Below are positions 25,305-34,110 of a stretch of DNA of 64,000 nucleotides, piece by piece (the first letter of the stretch is position 1; each line of letters starts with the position of its first letter). The notes below the pieces were generated by a model. That model ran no database searches. It was not told the origin of the DNA and saw nothing but the letters and a program-made list of their open reading frames with translations. This stretch comes from Micromonospora sp. WMMD1102. GTDB lineage: Bacteria > Actinomycetota > Actinomycetes > Mycobacteriales > Micromonosporaceae. The stretch is taken from contig NZ_JARUBN010000001.1 in the NCBI RefSeq assembly GCF_029626265.1, forward strand, positions 2,294,001 to 2,358,000, read 5' to 3'. The position numbers and the translations under genes are program-made.

Positions 25305-26588
25305 ATGAAAATCTGCGTCGTCGCTCTCGGAAAGATCGGACTGCCGCTCGCCGTGCAGTTCGCCGACAAGGGGCACTCGGTGGTGGGTGCCGACGTCTCC
25401 GAGCGGGTCGTCAAGCTGGTAAACGACGGCGCCGTGCCGTTCCCGGGCGAGGCGGACCTCGACGTCAAGCTCAAGGAGGCGGTGGCGGCGGGCCGGCTCT
25501 CCGCCACCACCGACACCGCGGCGGCGGTCGCCGAGAGCGAGGCCGTGGTCGTCGTGGTGCCGCTCTTCGTGGACGCCGAGGGGGTGCCGGACTTCGGCTG
25601 GATGGACGACGCCACCCGGGCCATCGCCGCCGGTCTCAAGCCGGGCACCCTGGTCAGCTACGAGACCACCCTGCCGGTCGGCACCACCCGCAACCGCTGG
25701 GCACCGATGCTGGAGGAGGGCTCCGGGCTCAAGGTCGGTCGCGACTTCACCCTGGTCTTCAGCCCGGAGCGGGTGCTGACCGGCCGGGTCTTCGCCGACC
25801 TGCGTCGCTACCCCAAGCTGGTCGGCGGGGTGGACGAGGCGTCGGCCAGGCGCGGTGTCGAGTTCTACCAGGCGGTCCTCGACTTCGACGAGCGCTCCGA
25901 CCTGCCCCGGCCCAACGGGGTGTGGGACCTGGGCTCGGCCGAGGCCTCCGAGCTGGCCAAGCTCGCCGAGACGACGTACCGGGACGTCAACATCGGCCTG
26001 GCGAACCAGTTCGCCCGGTTCTCCGACTCGGTCGGGGTGGACGTGCTCAAGGTGATCGAGGCGTGCAACAGCCAGCCGTACAGCCACATCCACTCGCCGG
26101 GCATCGCGGTCGGCGGGCACTGCATCCCGATCTACCCCCGGATGTACCTGTGGAACGACCCGGCGGCCACCGTCGTACGGTCGGCCCGGGAGGCCAACGC
26201 GGCCATGCCGGAGTACGCCGTGGACCTGCTCGCGGCGGCGGTCGGTGACCTGACCGGGGTCGAGGTGCTGGTGCTGGGTGCCGCCTACCGGGGCGGGGTC
26301 AAGGAGACGGCGTTCTCCGGCGTCTTTCCGACCGTCGAGGCGCTGCGCCGCCGGGGCGCCAAGCCGTACGTCTCGGACCCGATGTACACCAACGAGGAGC
26401 TGACCGGCCTCGGCCTGCCGGCGTACGACGGTGAGCCGGTCACCGCCGCGGTGATCCAGGCCGACCACGCCGAGTACCGGACGCTCGGCGCCGCCGACCT
26501 GCCGGGCGTGCAGGTGCTGGTGGACGGCCGCCGGGTGACCGACCCGGCCCGCTGGACCACGGCCCGCCGGGTGGTGATCGGCGGCTGA
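25305..26588 (+). CDS. wecC: UDP-N-acetylaminosugar 6-dehydrogenase (WecC/WbpA-like)
   Basis: A 427-residue NAD-dependent dehydrogenase of the UDP-glucose/UDP-ManNAc dehydrogenase family. NAD site: VVALGKIGLPLAVQFADKG (residues 5-23). ELAKLAETTYRDVNIGLANQ is the linker helix region. The catalytic Cys is in GIAVGGHCIPIYP. It oxidises C6 of the UDP-aminosugar twice to give the uronic acid. It could be the first step (WbpA-like, on UDP-GlcNAc) of the diacetamido-uronate pathway, or make UDP-ManNAcA from the product of the 15218-16309 epimerase. ATG at 25305 lies ten or more bases behind GGGAGG. Confidence 0.87.
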   Translation: MKICVVALGKIGLPLAVQFADKGHSVVGADVSERVVKLVNDGAVPFPGEADLDVKLKEAVAAGRLSATTDTAAAVAESEAVVVVVPLFVDAEGVPDFGWMDDATRAIAAGLKPGTLVSYETTLPVGTTRNRWAPMLEEGSGLKVGRDFTLVFSPERVLTGRVFADLRRYPKLVGGVDEASARRGVEFYQAVLDFDERSDLPRPNGVWDLGSAEASELAKLAETTYRDVNIGLANQFARFSDSVGVDVLKVIEACNSQPYSHIHSPGIAVGGHCIPIYPRMYLWNDPAATVVRSAREANAAMPEYAVDLLAAAVGDLTGVEVLVLGAAYRGGVKETAFSGVFPTVEALRRRGAKPYVSDPMYTNEELTGLGLPAYDGEPVTAAVIQADHAEYRTLGAADLPGVQVLVDGRRVTDPARWTTARRVVIGG

Positions 26589-26666
26589 GCCGCTGCTCGG
26601 CGGCCGGGACGGACATTCACGTTCCTGTGGTAGAACCGTTGGGCCCCGGGATCCTTCCCGCCATGA

Positions 26667-26717
26667 CGCCGCCGCCACGTCAGCCCCGCCGGCCAGCAGC
26701 GCGGGCTGACGGCGGCG
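26667..26717 (+). terminator. Imperfect hairpin between the dehydrogenase and next glycosyltransferase
   Basis: GTCAGCCC (26679-26686) pairs with GGGCTGAC (26703-26710), and CGCCGCC (26667-26673) pairs with GGCGGCG (26711-26717) across an asymmetric bulge. It sits 23 bases before the next GTG, so it may be an attenuating hairpin rather than a full terminator. Confidence 0.35.
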
Positions 26718-26739
26718 CGTCGGGTATCCGAGAGGAGCA

Positions 26740-28083
26740 GTGACGATTTCCAGGCGTGTCCGTAGCGGATCCCCGCCCCGGGTCCTCTACCTGTCGTTCT
26801 ACTTTCCGCCCAGCCGGGCCAGTGGCGTCTTCCGGGCCCGGGCCACGGCCAACCACCTCGCGGAGGCCGGCTGGGACGTGACCGTGCTGACGGCTCCCCG
26901 GGAGTTCTTCAGCCACTACCTCGAGAACGGCAGCGACGAGTCGCTGGAGGCGACCGTCGACCCCCGGGTACGGGTGGTCCGGGCGCCGATGAACCCGTAC
27001 ATCTGGGAGACGGACGTCCGGCGGTTCGGCCGGCTGCGCGGCAACTTCCCGGTCCTGTCGGACCGGATCTACCAGCGGATCTTCCGGTCGGTCTTCCCGG
27101 AGCACTACAACGGCTGGGTACCCGGACTGCTCTCCAGGGCGTACGGGATGCACCGGAAGCGCCCCTTCGACCTGGTGGTGGCGACCGGCAACCCGTTCGT
27201 GTCGTTCGCGGTCGCCTGGCTGCTCGGGCGCACCCTGCGGATCCCGTACGTGGTCGACTACCGGGACGCCTGGACCTTCAACCAGTTCACCGAGGAGGTC
27301 CGGATGGGCCGGAACACTCCCGGTGGCCGGTGGGAGGCGCGGGTGCTGAAGCACGCCGCCGAGGCGGTCTTCGTCAACGACGGGATGCGGCAGTGGCACG
27401 CCGAGCGCTACCCGTACGCGGCGGACCGGATGACCGTGGTGCCGAACGGCTGGGAGCCGGAGCTGCTGGGCCGGCCGGAGTTCCGGCCCGTTCCGCCGGA
27501 CCGGCCGCTGCGCTTCGGTTACGTCGGGACGGTCACCCCGTACTTGCCGCTGGACGTGCTCTTCGCCGGCTGGCGGCGGGCGCAGAGCCATCCGCTGCTG
27601 GCCGGGGCGGAACTGCACATCCACGGCCACCTCGGCTTCTTCGCCAACACCGTGGCGCCGCTGCGCGACCGGATCGAGCAGGAGCACAGCTACGGGGTGC
27701 GCTACCACGGCGCGTTCGGCAAGGCGGACGTCAGCCGGATCTACGAGCAGGTCGACGCGCTGGTCTTCTGCGTGCCGGGTGCCCGGTTCGTGACGTCGGG
27801 AAAGGTCTTCGAGTACATGGCATCCGGGAAGCCGGTGGTCTCCGTGCACGAGCCGCTGATCGCGGCGAGCGAGGTGCTCCGAGACTATCCACTGTGGTTC
27901 ACCGGGGACCGGATGGACGCCGACGCGGTCGCCGAGTCGTTCATCGGTGCCGCCAAGGCCGCCCGGGACATGGACGGCCAGCTCCACCAGCGGGCGCTGG
28001 AGCACGCCCAGCAGTACACCCGGGAGAACACCCTGCGCCCGTGGGAGGCCCGGCTGCGCGCCCTGGTGGAGGGGTCCCGGTGA
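26740..28083 (+). CDS. Glycosyltransferase family 4-like
   Basis: A 447-residue GT-B enzyme: SFYFPPSRASGVFRARATAN at the N-terminus (acceptor half), PYVVDYRDAW midway, VVPNGWEPE at the domain boundary, and LRFGYVGTVTPYLP, then SGKVFEYMASGKPVVSV, for the donor half. The YFPP-(S/A)-G start and DYRDAW are common in transferases for aminosugars in capsule and O-antigen loci. GTG at 26740 is preceded by GAGGAG. Its stop overlaps the next GTG, so it is translated with the fusion gene. Donor unknown. Confidence 0.82.
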   Translation: MTISRRVRSGSPPRVLYLSFYFPPSRASGVFRARATANHLAEAGWDVTVLTAPREFFSHYLENGSDESLEATVDPRVRVVRAPMNPYIWETDVRRFGRLRGNFPVLSDRIYQRIFRSVFPEHYNGWVPGLLSRAYGMHRKRPFDLVVATGNPFVSFAVAWLLGRTLRIPYVVDYRDAWTFNQFTEEVRMGRNTPGGRWEARVLKHAAEAVFVNDGMRQWHAERYPYAADRMTVVPNGWEPELLGRPEFRPVPPDRPLRFGYVGTVTPYLPLDVLFAGWRRAQSHPLLAGAELHIHGHLGFFANTVAPLRDRIEQEHSYGVRYHGAFGKADVSRIYEQVDALVFCVPGARFVTSGKVFEYMASGKPVVSVHEPLIAASEVLRDYPLWFTGDRMDADAVAESFIGAAKAARDMDGQLHQRALEHAQQYTRENTLRPWEARLRALVEGSR

Positions 28084-30332
28084 CCGGCAGCCACCGCAAC
28101 GTCGTCTACGTCGCGCTCGGGCCGCTGCGGGTCGGTGCGGCGCTGCACCACACCGCCGCGCTGGCGGCGGCGGGTGCCCAGGTCACGCTGGTCGTGGCGG
28201 ACCTGCCACAGTGGAAGGCCGTGGCGCTGCCGCCCGGTGTCAACCCGCACCGGGTGCCCGGTCCGGGACGTGCCCTGCACCGCAACGCCCGGCGGACGGT
28301 GCTCGGGTTGCTCCGGGACGCGGACCTGCTGGTCGCCGGTGACCCGGAGGCGCTGCCGGTGGCCTGGGCCGCGGTCGGGTCCAAGCCGGGCCTGGCGGTC
28401 CGGTACGAGCCGGCCGACGAGCCGGCCCGCCGGCGGACACCCGCCGAGCTGGCCGTGGTCACCCCCTGGTATCCGTCACCGAACACCCCGGCCGGGGCCG
28501 GGGCGGTGCTGCGGGCGATGCTCCAGGCGGTCGGCGGGGAGTTCGGGCGGGTGTCGATCCTGCACACCGAGAGCTGGACCTACCCGCACCGCTCCCGGTC
28601 GACACACCTGATCGCGGCGGCGGCCGACCGGCTCGCCGGCCGGGCCGGCGGTGCCGTGCTGCGGGACACCCCGGAGGGTGAACTGACCCGGGTGCCGGTG
28701 CCGGTCTCGGCCGCGCCCGACTACGCAGCCCTGGCCCGCGCCCACGTCGACGCGCTGGCCGCGGTGCTGCCGAGCGGGCGGATCGAGGCACCGCTGGTGC
28801 ACGCGCACACCGGCATCTTCGGCGGGCTGGTCGCCGCCCGGCTCGCCCGGCCGGACGCCCGGATCGTGGTGACCGAGTCCGCCCCGCTGGTCACGGCGGT
28901 ACTCGCCCGCCCGGCGGCCAGGCGGCAGTACGAGGAGATGCTGCAACGCGTCGACGAACTCCTCTGCCCCGGCCCGTACGTCCACCAGCTGGTCAAGGAG
29001 CGCTTCCCGCAGTACGCGGACAAGCTGCGGATCGTGCCGGAACTGGTCGACTTCGACGCGCTCGTGCCCCGTCCCACCCCGGTCGAGGAGCCGCTGCGCT
29101 GGCTGCACCTCGGCCAGCCGGTCGAGGACGAGGGTGTGCCACCGGTGCTGGAGGCGTTCGCCCGGGTCGCGGCCGAGGAGCCTCGGGTGACGCTGACCCT
29201 CACCGGTGTCGGCGGCGACATGGTCCGCACCCGGGTCGAGGAGTTGGGGTTGACGGGGCGGGTCGTGCTGCGTGCTCCGGTCGCCGCCGACGAGTTGCCG
29301 GGGCTGCTGCACCGGCACGACGTGCTGGTGCAGCCCGGTGACGTCGGTCCGCTCGGTGCCACCGTGGTGGAGGCGATCGCCAGCGGTCTGCCGGTGCTGG
29401 TCGGGCGGACTCCGGAGGCGACGGAGACGCTGGCCGGGCTGGACGGCGTGGCCGGGCAGTTCGTCGACGTCGGCAACGATCCGGAGGTGGTCGCGGCCGG
29501 CTGGCGCCGGCTGCGGGACCAGTTCGGGGTACTCGATCTGCCGGCGGCCCGGGCCAGGCTGCTGGCCCGGCACGGCCGGGCGGCGGTGGCGGCCGGGTTG
29601 CTGGCCAGCTACCGGCCTGGACCGGACGCGACGGCGGGTGAGGCCCTCGGCTCGACTCCGATGCCGGACGAGGCAACCGGGTCGGCTCCGGCCGGGGTGC
29701 CGGTCCCGGCGACCACGCTGCCCGCGCCGGCCGGCCTTGCCGGATCGGTGCCGGCGGTGCGGGACGCGGTGGGTCAGGACGCCCGGCTGCTGGTGGTGGC
29801 GGTCAACCCGCCCAAGATCCATCTCACTCGAGAGTTCGTCAACCAGATGACGGCCCGGGGTTACACGGTGGACCTGGTCGTCAACGAGCCGGAGCAGTGG
29901 TCACGGGCCCGGCTGGACGAGCGGGTCCGGCTGCACCCCCTAATGGCGGCGGAGAACCGGCGGCTACTGCTCTTCACCGAGCAGTTGTTGCTGTTCCGGC
30001 TGCCGGGCCGGACGCTGCTCGGTGCGCAGCAGGTCGCGCGCAAGATCCACCGGCTCGGGCCGGAGGTCGCGATCGGTACGCTGCGGCGCTGGCACCGGCG
30101 CGGGGCGAAGGGCGTGCACAACAGGCTCTTCTTCCCCGCCTATCTGGTGCTCAGGCCGCTCATCCTGTGGCGGATCACCCGCCGCGCGGTGCTGCCGAAG
30201 CTCGACCTGGCCAAGACCCGGGGGGTGGTGGTCTCCGGCTCGTACGGCACCACCATCGGCTGGCGACTCGCCCGCCGGCATCCCGCGCTGCCGGTCACGA
30301 CCTCGCTCACCGCCTTCGGCGACGACTCCTGA
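28080..30332 (+). CDS. Multidomain glycosyltransferase: N-terminal half-module, GT4 core, C-terminal Rossmann-like module
   Basis: A 750-residue protein in three parts. Residues about 1-120 form a small alpha/beta module (VVYVALGPLRVGAALHHTAA, LVVADLPQW). Residues about 122-505 are a GT4 transferase aligned with the 18282 gene (VVTPWYPSPNTPAGAGAVL, VHAHTGIFGG, LRWLHLGQP, and a QPGDVGPLGATVVEAIASG donor segment). After a Pro/Ala/Gly linker, residues about 560-750 resemble the stand-alone protein of 19568-20152. The EX7E donor motif of the core looks altered: in 18282 the loop reads SRLETFGMTIVEG, here GDVGPLGATVVEA, so the first Glu is missing. This protein may have lost catalysis or act as a scaffold. 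A hairpin terminator follows. Confidence 0.72.
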   Translation: MTGSHRNVVYVALGPLRVGAALHHTAALAAAGAQVTLVVADLPQWKAVALPPGVNPHRVPGPGRALHRNARRTVLGLLRDADLLVAGDPEALPVAWAAVGSKPGLAVRYEPADEPARRRTPAELAVVTPWYPSPNTPAGAGAVLRAMLQAVGGEFGRVSILHTESWTYPHRSRSTHLIAAAADRLAGRAGGAVLRDTPEGELTRVPVPVSAAPDYAALARAHVDALAAVLPSGRIEAPLVHAHTGIFGGLVAARLARPDARIVVTESAPLVTAVLARPAARRQYEEMLQRVDELLCPGPYVHQLVKERFPQYADKLRIVPELVDFDALVPRPTPVEEPLRWLHLGQPVEDEGVPPVLEAFARVAAEEPRVTLTLTGVGGDMVRTRVEELGLTGRVVLRAPVAADELPGLLHRHDVLVQPGDVGPLGATVVEAIASGLPVLVGRTPEATETLAGLDGVAGQFVDVGNDPEVVAAGWRRLRDQFGVLDLPAARARLLARHGRAAVAAGLLASYRPGPDATAGEALGSTPMPDEATGSAPAGVPVPATTLPAPAGLAGSVPAVRDAVGQDARLLVVAVNPPKIHLTREFVNQMTARGYTVDLVVNEPEQWSRARLDERVRLHPLMAAENRRLLLFTEQLLLFRLPGRTLLGAQQVARKIHRLGPEVAIGTLRRWHRRGAKGVHNRLFFPAYLVLRPLILWRITRRAVLPKLDLAKTRGVVVSGSYGTTIGWRLARRHPALPVTTSLTAFGDDS

Positions 30333-30406
30333 TTTTCGACTCGTCGTCGCCGGGCGGAGGCAGACTATTGCCCACCAAGGCCCTCGCCGCATCCCGTAAT
30401 TCGATC

Positions 30407-30447
30407 TGACACGCCCTGAGTCCCGTCACAGAAGGGGCTCAGGGCGT
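30407..30447 (+). terminator. Hairpin terminator ending the glycosyltransferase run
   Basis: ACGCCCTGAG (30411-30420) pairs with CTCAGGGCGT (30438-30447), and the stem extends four more base pairs inward (one G-U) to a nine-base loop. It lies about 80 bases after the stop of the multidomain gene and ends the long rightward series. Confidence 0.65.
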
Positions 30448-30521
30448 CCTCGACGCATCGGTTCCGCAGTTCGCCGCACACCCGGAACGCGAAGCTTCCG
30501 CCATCGCCGACTTCGTACGCG

Positions 30522-31730
30522 GTGCAAACCCATGCGCCGGTGCTGCCGACGCTGGCCGAGCGGTACTCCGCTCAGCACAACGCATTCGGCGTACTCCGGC
30601 TGATGCTGGCCGCCGGAGTGATCATCGCGCACAGTTGGCCGCTCGGCTTCGGACTGGGAAGCCCCGGTCACCTTCTCTCGTCGGGTCAAACCGACGTCGG
30701 GGCACTGTCGCTGTACGGGTTCTTCCTGATATCCGGCTTTCTGATCACAGAAAGCGGAATGCGATCATCGCTTCGGCAGTACCTCTGGGCCCGCATTCTC
30801 CGCGTCTTCCCCGGACTCTGGGTCTGCCTCCTGGTGACCGCCTTCGGATTCGCCCCGCTGGTCGCCTTCCTCGAGAACGGCAGTCTCGACGGATTCTGGG
30901 AACATCCCGGTGGGCCAGTCGACTATGTCATCACCAACTGGCTGGCCTCGATGGAGCAGTTCACGATATCCGGGCTGCTCTCGGACACGCCGTTCGGCCG
31001 CATGCTGGACGGACCGAGCGCCTTCGACGGATCGCTCTGGACCCTTCGTTACGACCTGGCCTTCTATGCACTGATCGGCGTCCTGGTAGGCACCGGAGTG
31101 CTGCGCCGCTCGCCTCGGACAGTACTCCTGCTTGCCGTCGGCTGCTACCTGCTCCTCCTTCGTGACGTGATCGCGGCCCCGACCTGGACCGCCCGGCCAC
31201 CAGCGCACGGTGCGGTCGGTCCGATCCCGATAATCGGAGCGTCCGCCGCCGACTGGACACTCCAGCTCGGCTTCGTCTTCCTGCTCGGCGCGGCTGCCCG
31301 ACTCTACGCGCACCGCATCCCACTGCACGACGGATTGGCCGTAGCTGCCGCCGTGCTGTTCGTACTGACCTTCTGGCGAGGCGGGTTCTTCGCTGTCGGC
31401 CTGCCAGCCTGGGCGTACCTGATGCTGTATCTGGGAATCGCGCTGCCGCGCCGGCTGGCGTGGCTCGGGCGCGGACGGGACTACACGTACGGCGCCTACA
31501 TATACGGGTTCCCGGTGCAACAGCTTCTGGCGATACTGGGTGCGCAGCAACTCGGACTCGTCGGCTATATCCTGCTGAGTCTGTTCGGCGCGCTGATCTT
31601 CGCGGTGCCGTCCTGGCACCTGGTAGAGGGCCCCGCCATGCGCTTCAAGCGGCGCGGTCCCGGCGCGACCTACCGGCCACGGCACGGAATTCGGCCGCCA
31701 CTTCCGTCGGCGCAGGCACCGAACCGGTGA
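30522..31730 (+). CDS. Membrane acyltransferase, family 3 (OafA-like), paralogue A
   Basis: A 402-residue polytopic protein with about ten spans. Features of acyltransferase_3 are the N-terminal NAFGVLRLMLAAGVIIAHSWPL with the catalytic His, the R-rich LWARILRVFPGLW segment, GFFLISGFLI, and the C-terminal SWHLVEGPAMRF. Such proteins move acyl (often acetyl) groups onto extracellular sugars or lipids. It has a close paralogue at 52019-53359. Start is GTG at 30522; no good ribosome site is visible. Base composition is less extreme (more A and T at third positions) than the flanking genes. It probably acetylates a surface polysaccharide made by this island. Confidence 0.83.
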   Translation: MQTHAPVLPTLAERYSAQHNAFGVLRLMLAAGVIIAHSWPLGFGLGSPGHLLSSGQTDVGALSLYGFFLISGFLITESGMRSSLRQYLWARILRVFPGLWVCLLVTAFGFAPLVAFLENGSLDGFWEHPGGPVDYVITNWLASMEQFTISGLLSDTPFGRMLDGPSAFDGSLWTLRYDLAFYALIGVLVGTGVLRRSPRTVLLLAVGCYLLLLRDVIAAPTWTARPPAHGAVGPIPIIGASAADWTLQLGFVFLLGAAARLYAHRIPLHDGLAVAAAVLFVLTFWRGGFFAVGLPAWAYLMLYLGIALPRRLAWLGRGRDYTYGAYIYGFPVQQLLAILGAQQLGLVGYILLSLFGALIFAVPSWHLVEGPAMRFKRRGPGATYRPRHGIRPPLPSAQAPNR

Positions 31731-31935
31731 TGCGTTCGGGATCGTATCTAGCGGAACATCTGAAACGGTTTTTCCCCGTTGATCGGCTGGCCATGTCCCG
31801 GTGTCGAGTTCCGACCATGGCCGAGGGTTTCCCCTCCGCTGTCCGGAACCGTGTGAACCCGACTGGACGCGGCCCGAGGTAATGCCGTGGTGGACGTATT
31901 GTCTTCGAAAGCGCCACAACGGTGATTTGTCGATG

Positions 31936-31941
31936 TAGATT
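31936..31941 (+). promoter_or_regulatory. Candidate -10 box just before the LCP gene
   Basis: TAGATT ends six bases before the ATG at 31948, and no ribosome-binding site is present in that stretch, so a leaderless message is likely. A recognisable -35 is not evident. Confidence 0.3.
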
Positions 31942-31947
31942 TTGAGC

Positions 31948-33057
31948 ATGATGCCTGGTGACGGCCGCCCGGCCGACGATGCGGATAACGGCCGGATCGA
32001 CTCAGATGATCGCGCCGTGCCCTCGGTCATGGCGGAAATCGGTGCTCTCTGCGTCCCGCGGTCGCGATTCCGGAGGCTGGTCCCGGGGCAGCGTCGAGTC
32101 GTCCGTGCACTGGGACTGCTGACCGTTCTCGTGGTGCTGGCGGTGGCTGGTGGAGTTACCGCCGGTTGGCTCTATCTGAGGTCGGTCGACCGGCACATAG
32201 AGCGGCTGGACGTGTTCGGCGGGATGCCGCCGGAGCAGCGGCCGGAAAAGGTCGTCGAAGGACCGTTGAACTTTCTCGTTCTCGGCCGGGACACGCCGGA
32301 AGACGGTGGAACCAGCTCCCGGTCGGACAGCATCGTCCTGGTGCACATCCCCGGCAACCGGGAGGGGGTGTACGCGATATCGATTCCCCGCGACACCTGG
32401 GTGACCGTGCCGGTCGACCACGCCGGGCGGCCGGACGTACCAGCGAAGGTCAACGCCGCCTTCGCATGGGGTGGCGCGGCGTTGACGGTCCGCACCGTCG
32501 AACGGTTCAGCGGCGTACGGATCGATCACGTGGTCGAAGTGGACTTCGCCGGATTCGCCCGGATTATCGACGCGCTCGACGGGGTCGAGGTCGTGATCGA
32601 GCGGAGCTTCGTCGCGAGCGAACCGCCGTACCGGCCCTTCGTCCAGGGGCTCCGCCACCTCGATGGCGCGTCCGCGCTCGACTACGCTCGGGAGCGTCAT
32701 GCCTTTCCGGACGGAGACTTCGCCCGGATTCGGCACCAGCAGGAGCTGATCGCCGCGATGATCGGAAAAGCGAGCCAGCGGGACCTGCTCACCGATCCCC
32801 GGCGGCTCAGTGAGTTCCTGCGCGCGACCGCGGCGGCGGTCAGCCTCGACAGGGGCACCTCGCTGCTGGAACTCGGCTGGCTCGCCCACGATCTGCGCGG
32901 CGCCCGGACCACCATGATCACCAGCCCGTCCGCCGGCACCGGCAGGGTCGGCGACCAGAGCGTGGTGTTCGCCGACACGGCAGGCGCTGGGCGGCTCTTC
33001 GAGGCAGTCCGCACAGACCGGTTGGCGGGATGGGCGGCATCGAATGCGGCTCGCTGA
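31948..33057 (+). CDS. LytR-CpsA-Psr (LCP) family cell-wall glycopolymer ligase
   Basis: A 369-residue single-span protein. The transmembrane segment is near residues 50-73 (GLLTVLVVLAVAGGVTAGWL), and the LCP domain follows. It carries LNFLVLGRDT, RSDSIVLVHI, YAISIPRDTWV and the later arginine-rich ALDYARERH and FARIRHQQELI. LCP enzymes move lipid-linked polymers onto the C6 position of peptidoglycan MurNAc outside the membrane. Placed between the ABC-type and the Wzx/Wzy-type clusters, it could anchor either product. Starts at 31942 (TTG), 31948 and 31951 are all possible; 31948 is a compromise. Confidence 0.87.
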   Translation: MMPGDGRPADDADNGRIDSDDRAVPSVMAEIGALCVPRSRFRRLVPGQRRVVRALGLLTVLVVLAVAGGVTAGWLYLRSVDRHIERLDVFGGMPPEQRPEKVVEGPLNFLVLGRDTPEDGGTSSRSDSIVLVHIPGNREGVYAISIPRDTWVTVPVDHAGRPDVPAKVNAAFAWGGAALTVRTVERFSGVRIDHVVEVDFAGFARIIDALDGVEVVIERSFVASEPPYRPFVQGLRHLDGASALDYARERHAFPDGDFARIRHQQELIAAMIGKASQRDLLTDPRRLSEFLRATAAAVSLDRGTSLLELGWLAHDLRGARTTMITSPSAGTGRVGDQSVVFADTAGAGRLFEAVRTDRLAGWAASNAAR

Positions 33058-33192
33058 GGCTCGATCCCGGTTGGCCCGTGCCCCCCGCCCGACACCGGCC
33101 CGATCCGGAATGATACGCGGTACGAGATGCGCCGCGTCCCGCCAGGATAGTCACACCTGCCGGCATCGGCGGATCGCGCCGACCGTTGTCGG

Positions 33193-34056
33193 TCAGCGGG
33201 TGCGCCGCCAGTAGCGACAGGTCCAGTCGACCGCCACCAGCTCGTCGGTGATGTCGAACTCGGCGCGGAAGTCGTCCACCGCCTGCCGGCAGCCCCGTAC
33301 CGCGTGGTAGTCGTCGATGATGACGTACCCGCCCACCGACAGCTTCGGATACAGCGATCGCAGGGCCACGCTTGTCGAGTCGTAGAGGTCGCCGTCCAGC
33401 CGCATTACCGCGATCCGGTCCACCGGCGCGCCCGGCAGGGTCTCCTCGAACCACCCGGGCAGAAACCTGACCTGGTCGTCGAGCAGGCCGTAGCGGCGGA
33501 AGTTCTGCTTGACCTGGGACAGCGAGACCGCCAGGAAGGGAACGGTCCACAACGCGTCCTCGACGTCCTCGACCCGATGCGCATCGGGCTTCGGCAGGCC
33601 ACGGAACGAGTCTGCCACCCAGACCTTACGGTCGCGGTCGGCGTACGCTGCCAGCAGCGCACGCATGAAGATCACAGTGCCGCCTCGCCAGACGCCCGTC
33701 TCGATCAGGTCACCGGGCACCCGCTGTCGCAGTACATCGAGTACGCAGTGCTCGACGTTGTCCAACCGGCGCAGGCCGACCATCGTCTCGGCGTCCGGCG
33801 GCCAGTCCCGCCCGTTGGCCCGAGCGTCGGCGTCGAAGGTGAACCTGGAGACGAGTTCGAGGCCGCGCCGGTGCAGCAGCCGCTGCCCTCGACGGACCAG
33901 CGCGCCCCGGGCACCCTTGCGGCGAGGCTCGTACGGCTGCCAGGTCTCACCGAACGCGTACCTGGTCAGGGTTTTCTTCATCAACTCGGTGTACAGACGT
34001 CGGGGATCGTCGAGGTCGCCGCCGGACAGCTCCGGCGCCATCAGAATCTCACTCAC
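33193..34056 (-). CDS. TylF/MycF-family O-methyltransferase
   Basis: A 287-residue SAM-dependent methyltransferase. TylF-type signatures: DLIETGVWRGGTVIFMRA (SAM loop), VWVADSFRGLPKP, DGDLYDSTSVALRSLYP and IDDYHAVRGCRQAVDDF, with the Mg-binding acidic residues. Family members O-methylate sugars of macrolides and polysaccharides. It is the last gene of the leftward polysaccharide operon, 54 bases after the Wzz gene. The start at GTG 34056 is uncertain; a GTG at 34095 and an ATG at 34041 are alternatives. Methylation of a sugar in the polysaccharide is inferred. Confidence 0.82.
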   Translation of the reverse strand: MSEILMAPELSGGDLDDPRRLYTELMKKTLTRYAFGETWQPYEPRRKGARGALVRRGQRLLHRRGLELVSRFTFDADARANGRDWPPDAETMVGLRRLDNVEHCVLDVLRQRVPGDLIETGVWRGGTVIFMRALLAAYADRDRKVWVADSFRGLPKPDAHRVEDVEDALWTVPFLAVSLSQVKQNFRRYGLLDDQVRFLPGWFEETLPGAPVDRIAVMRLDGDLYDSTSVALRSLYPKLSVGGYVIIDDYHAVRGCRQAVDDFRAEFDITDELVAVDWTCRYWRRTR

Positions 34057-34110
34057 AATGCTTTCCAATCGGTAGGAAGGGGCGGACGGCGTCACCGACG
34101 GTGCGCCAGC

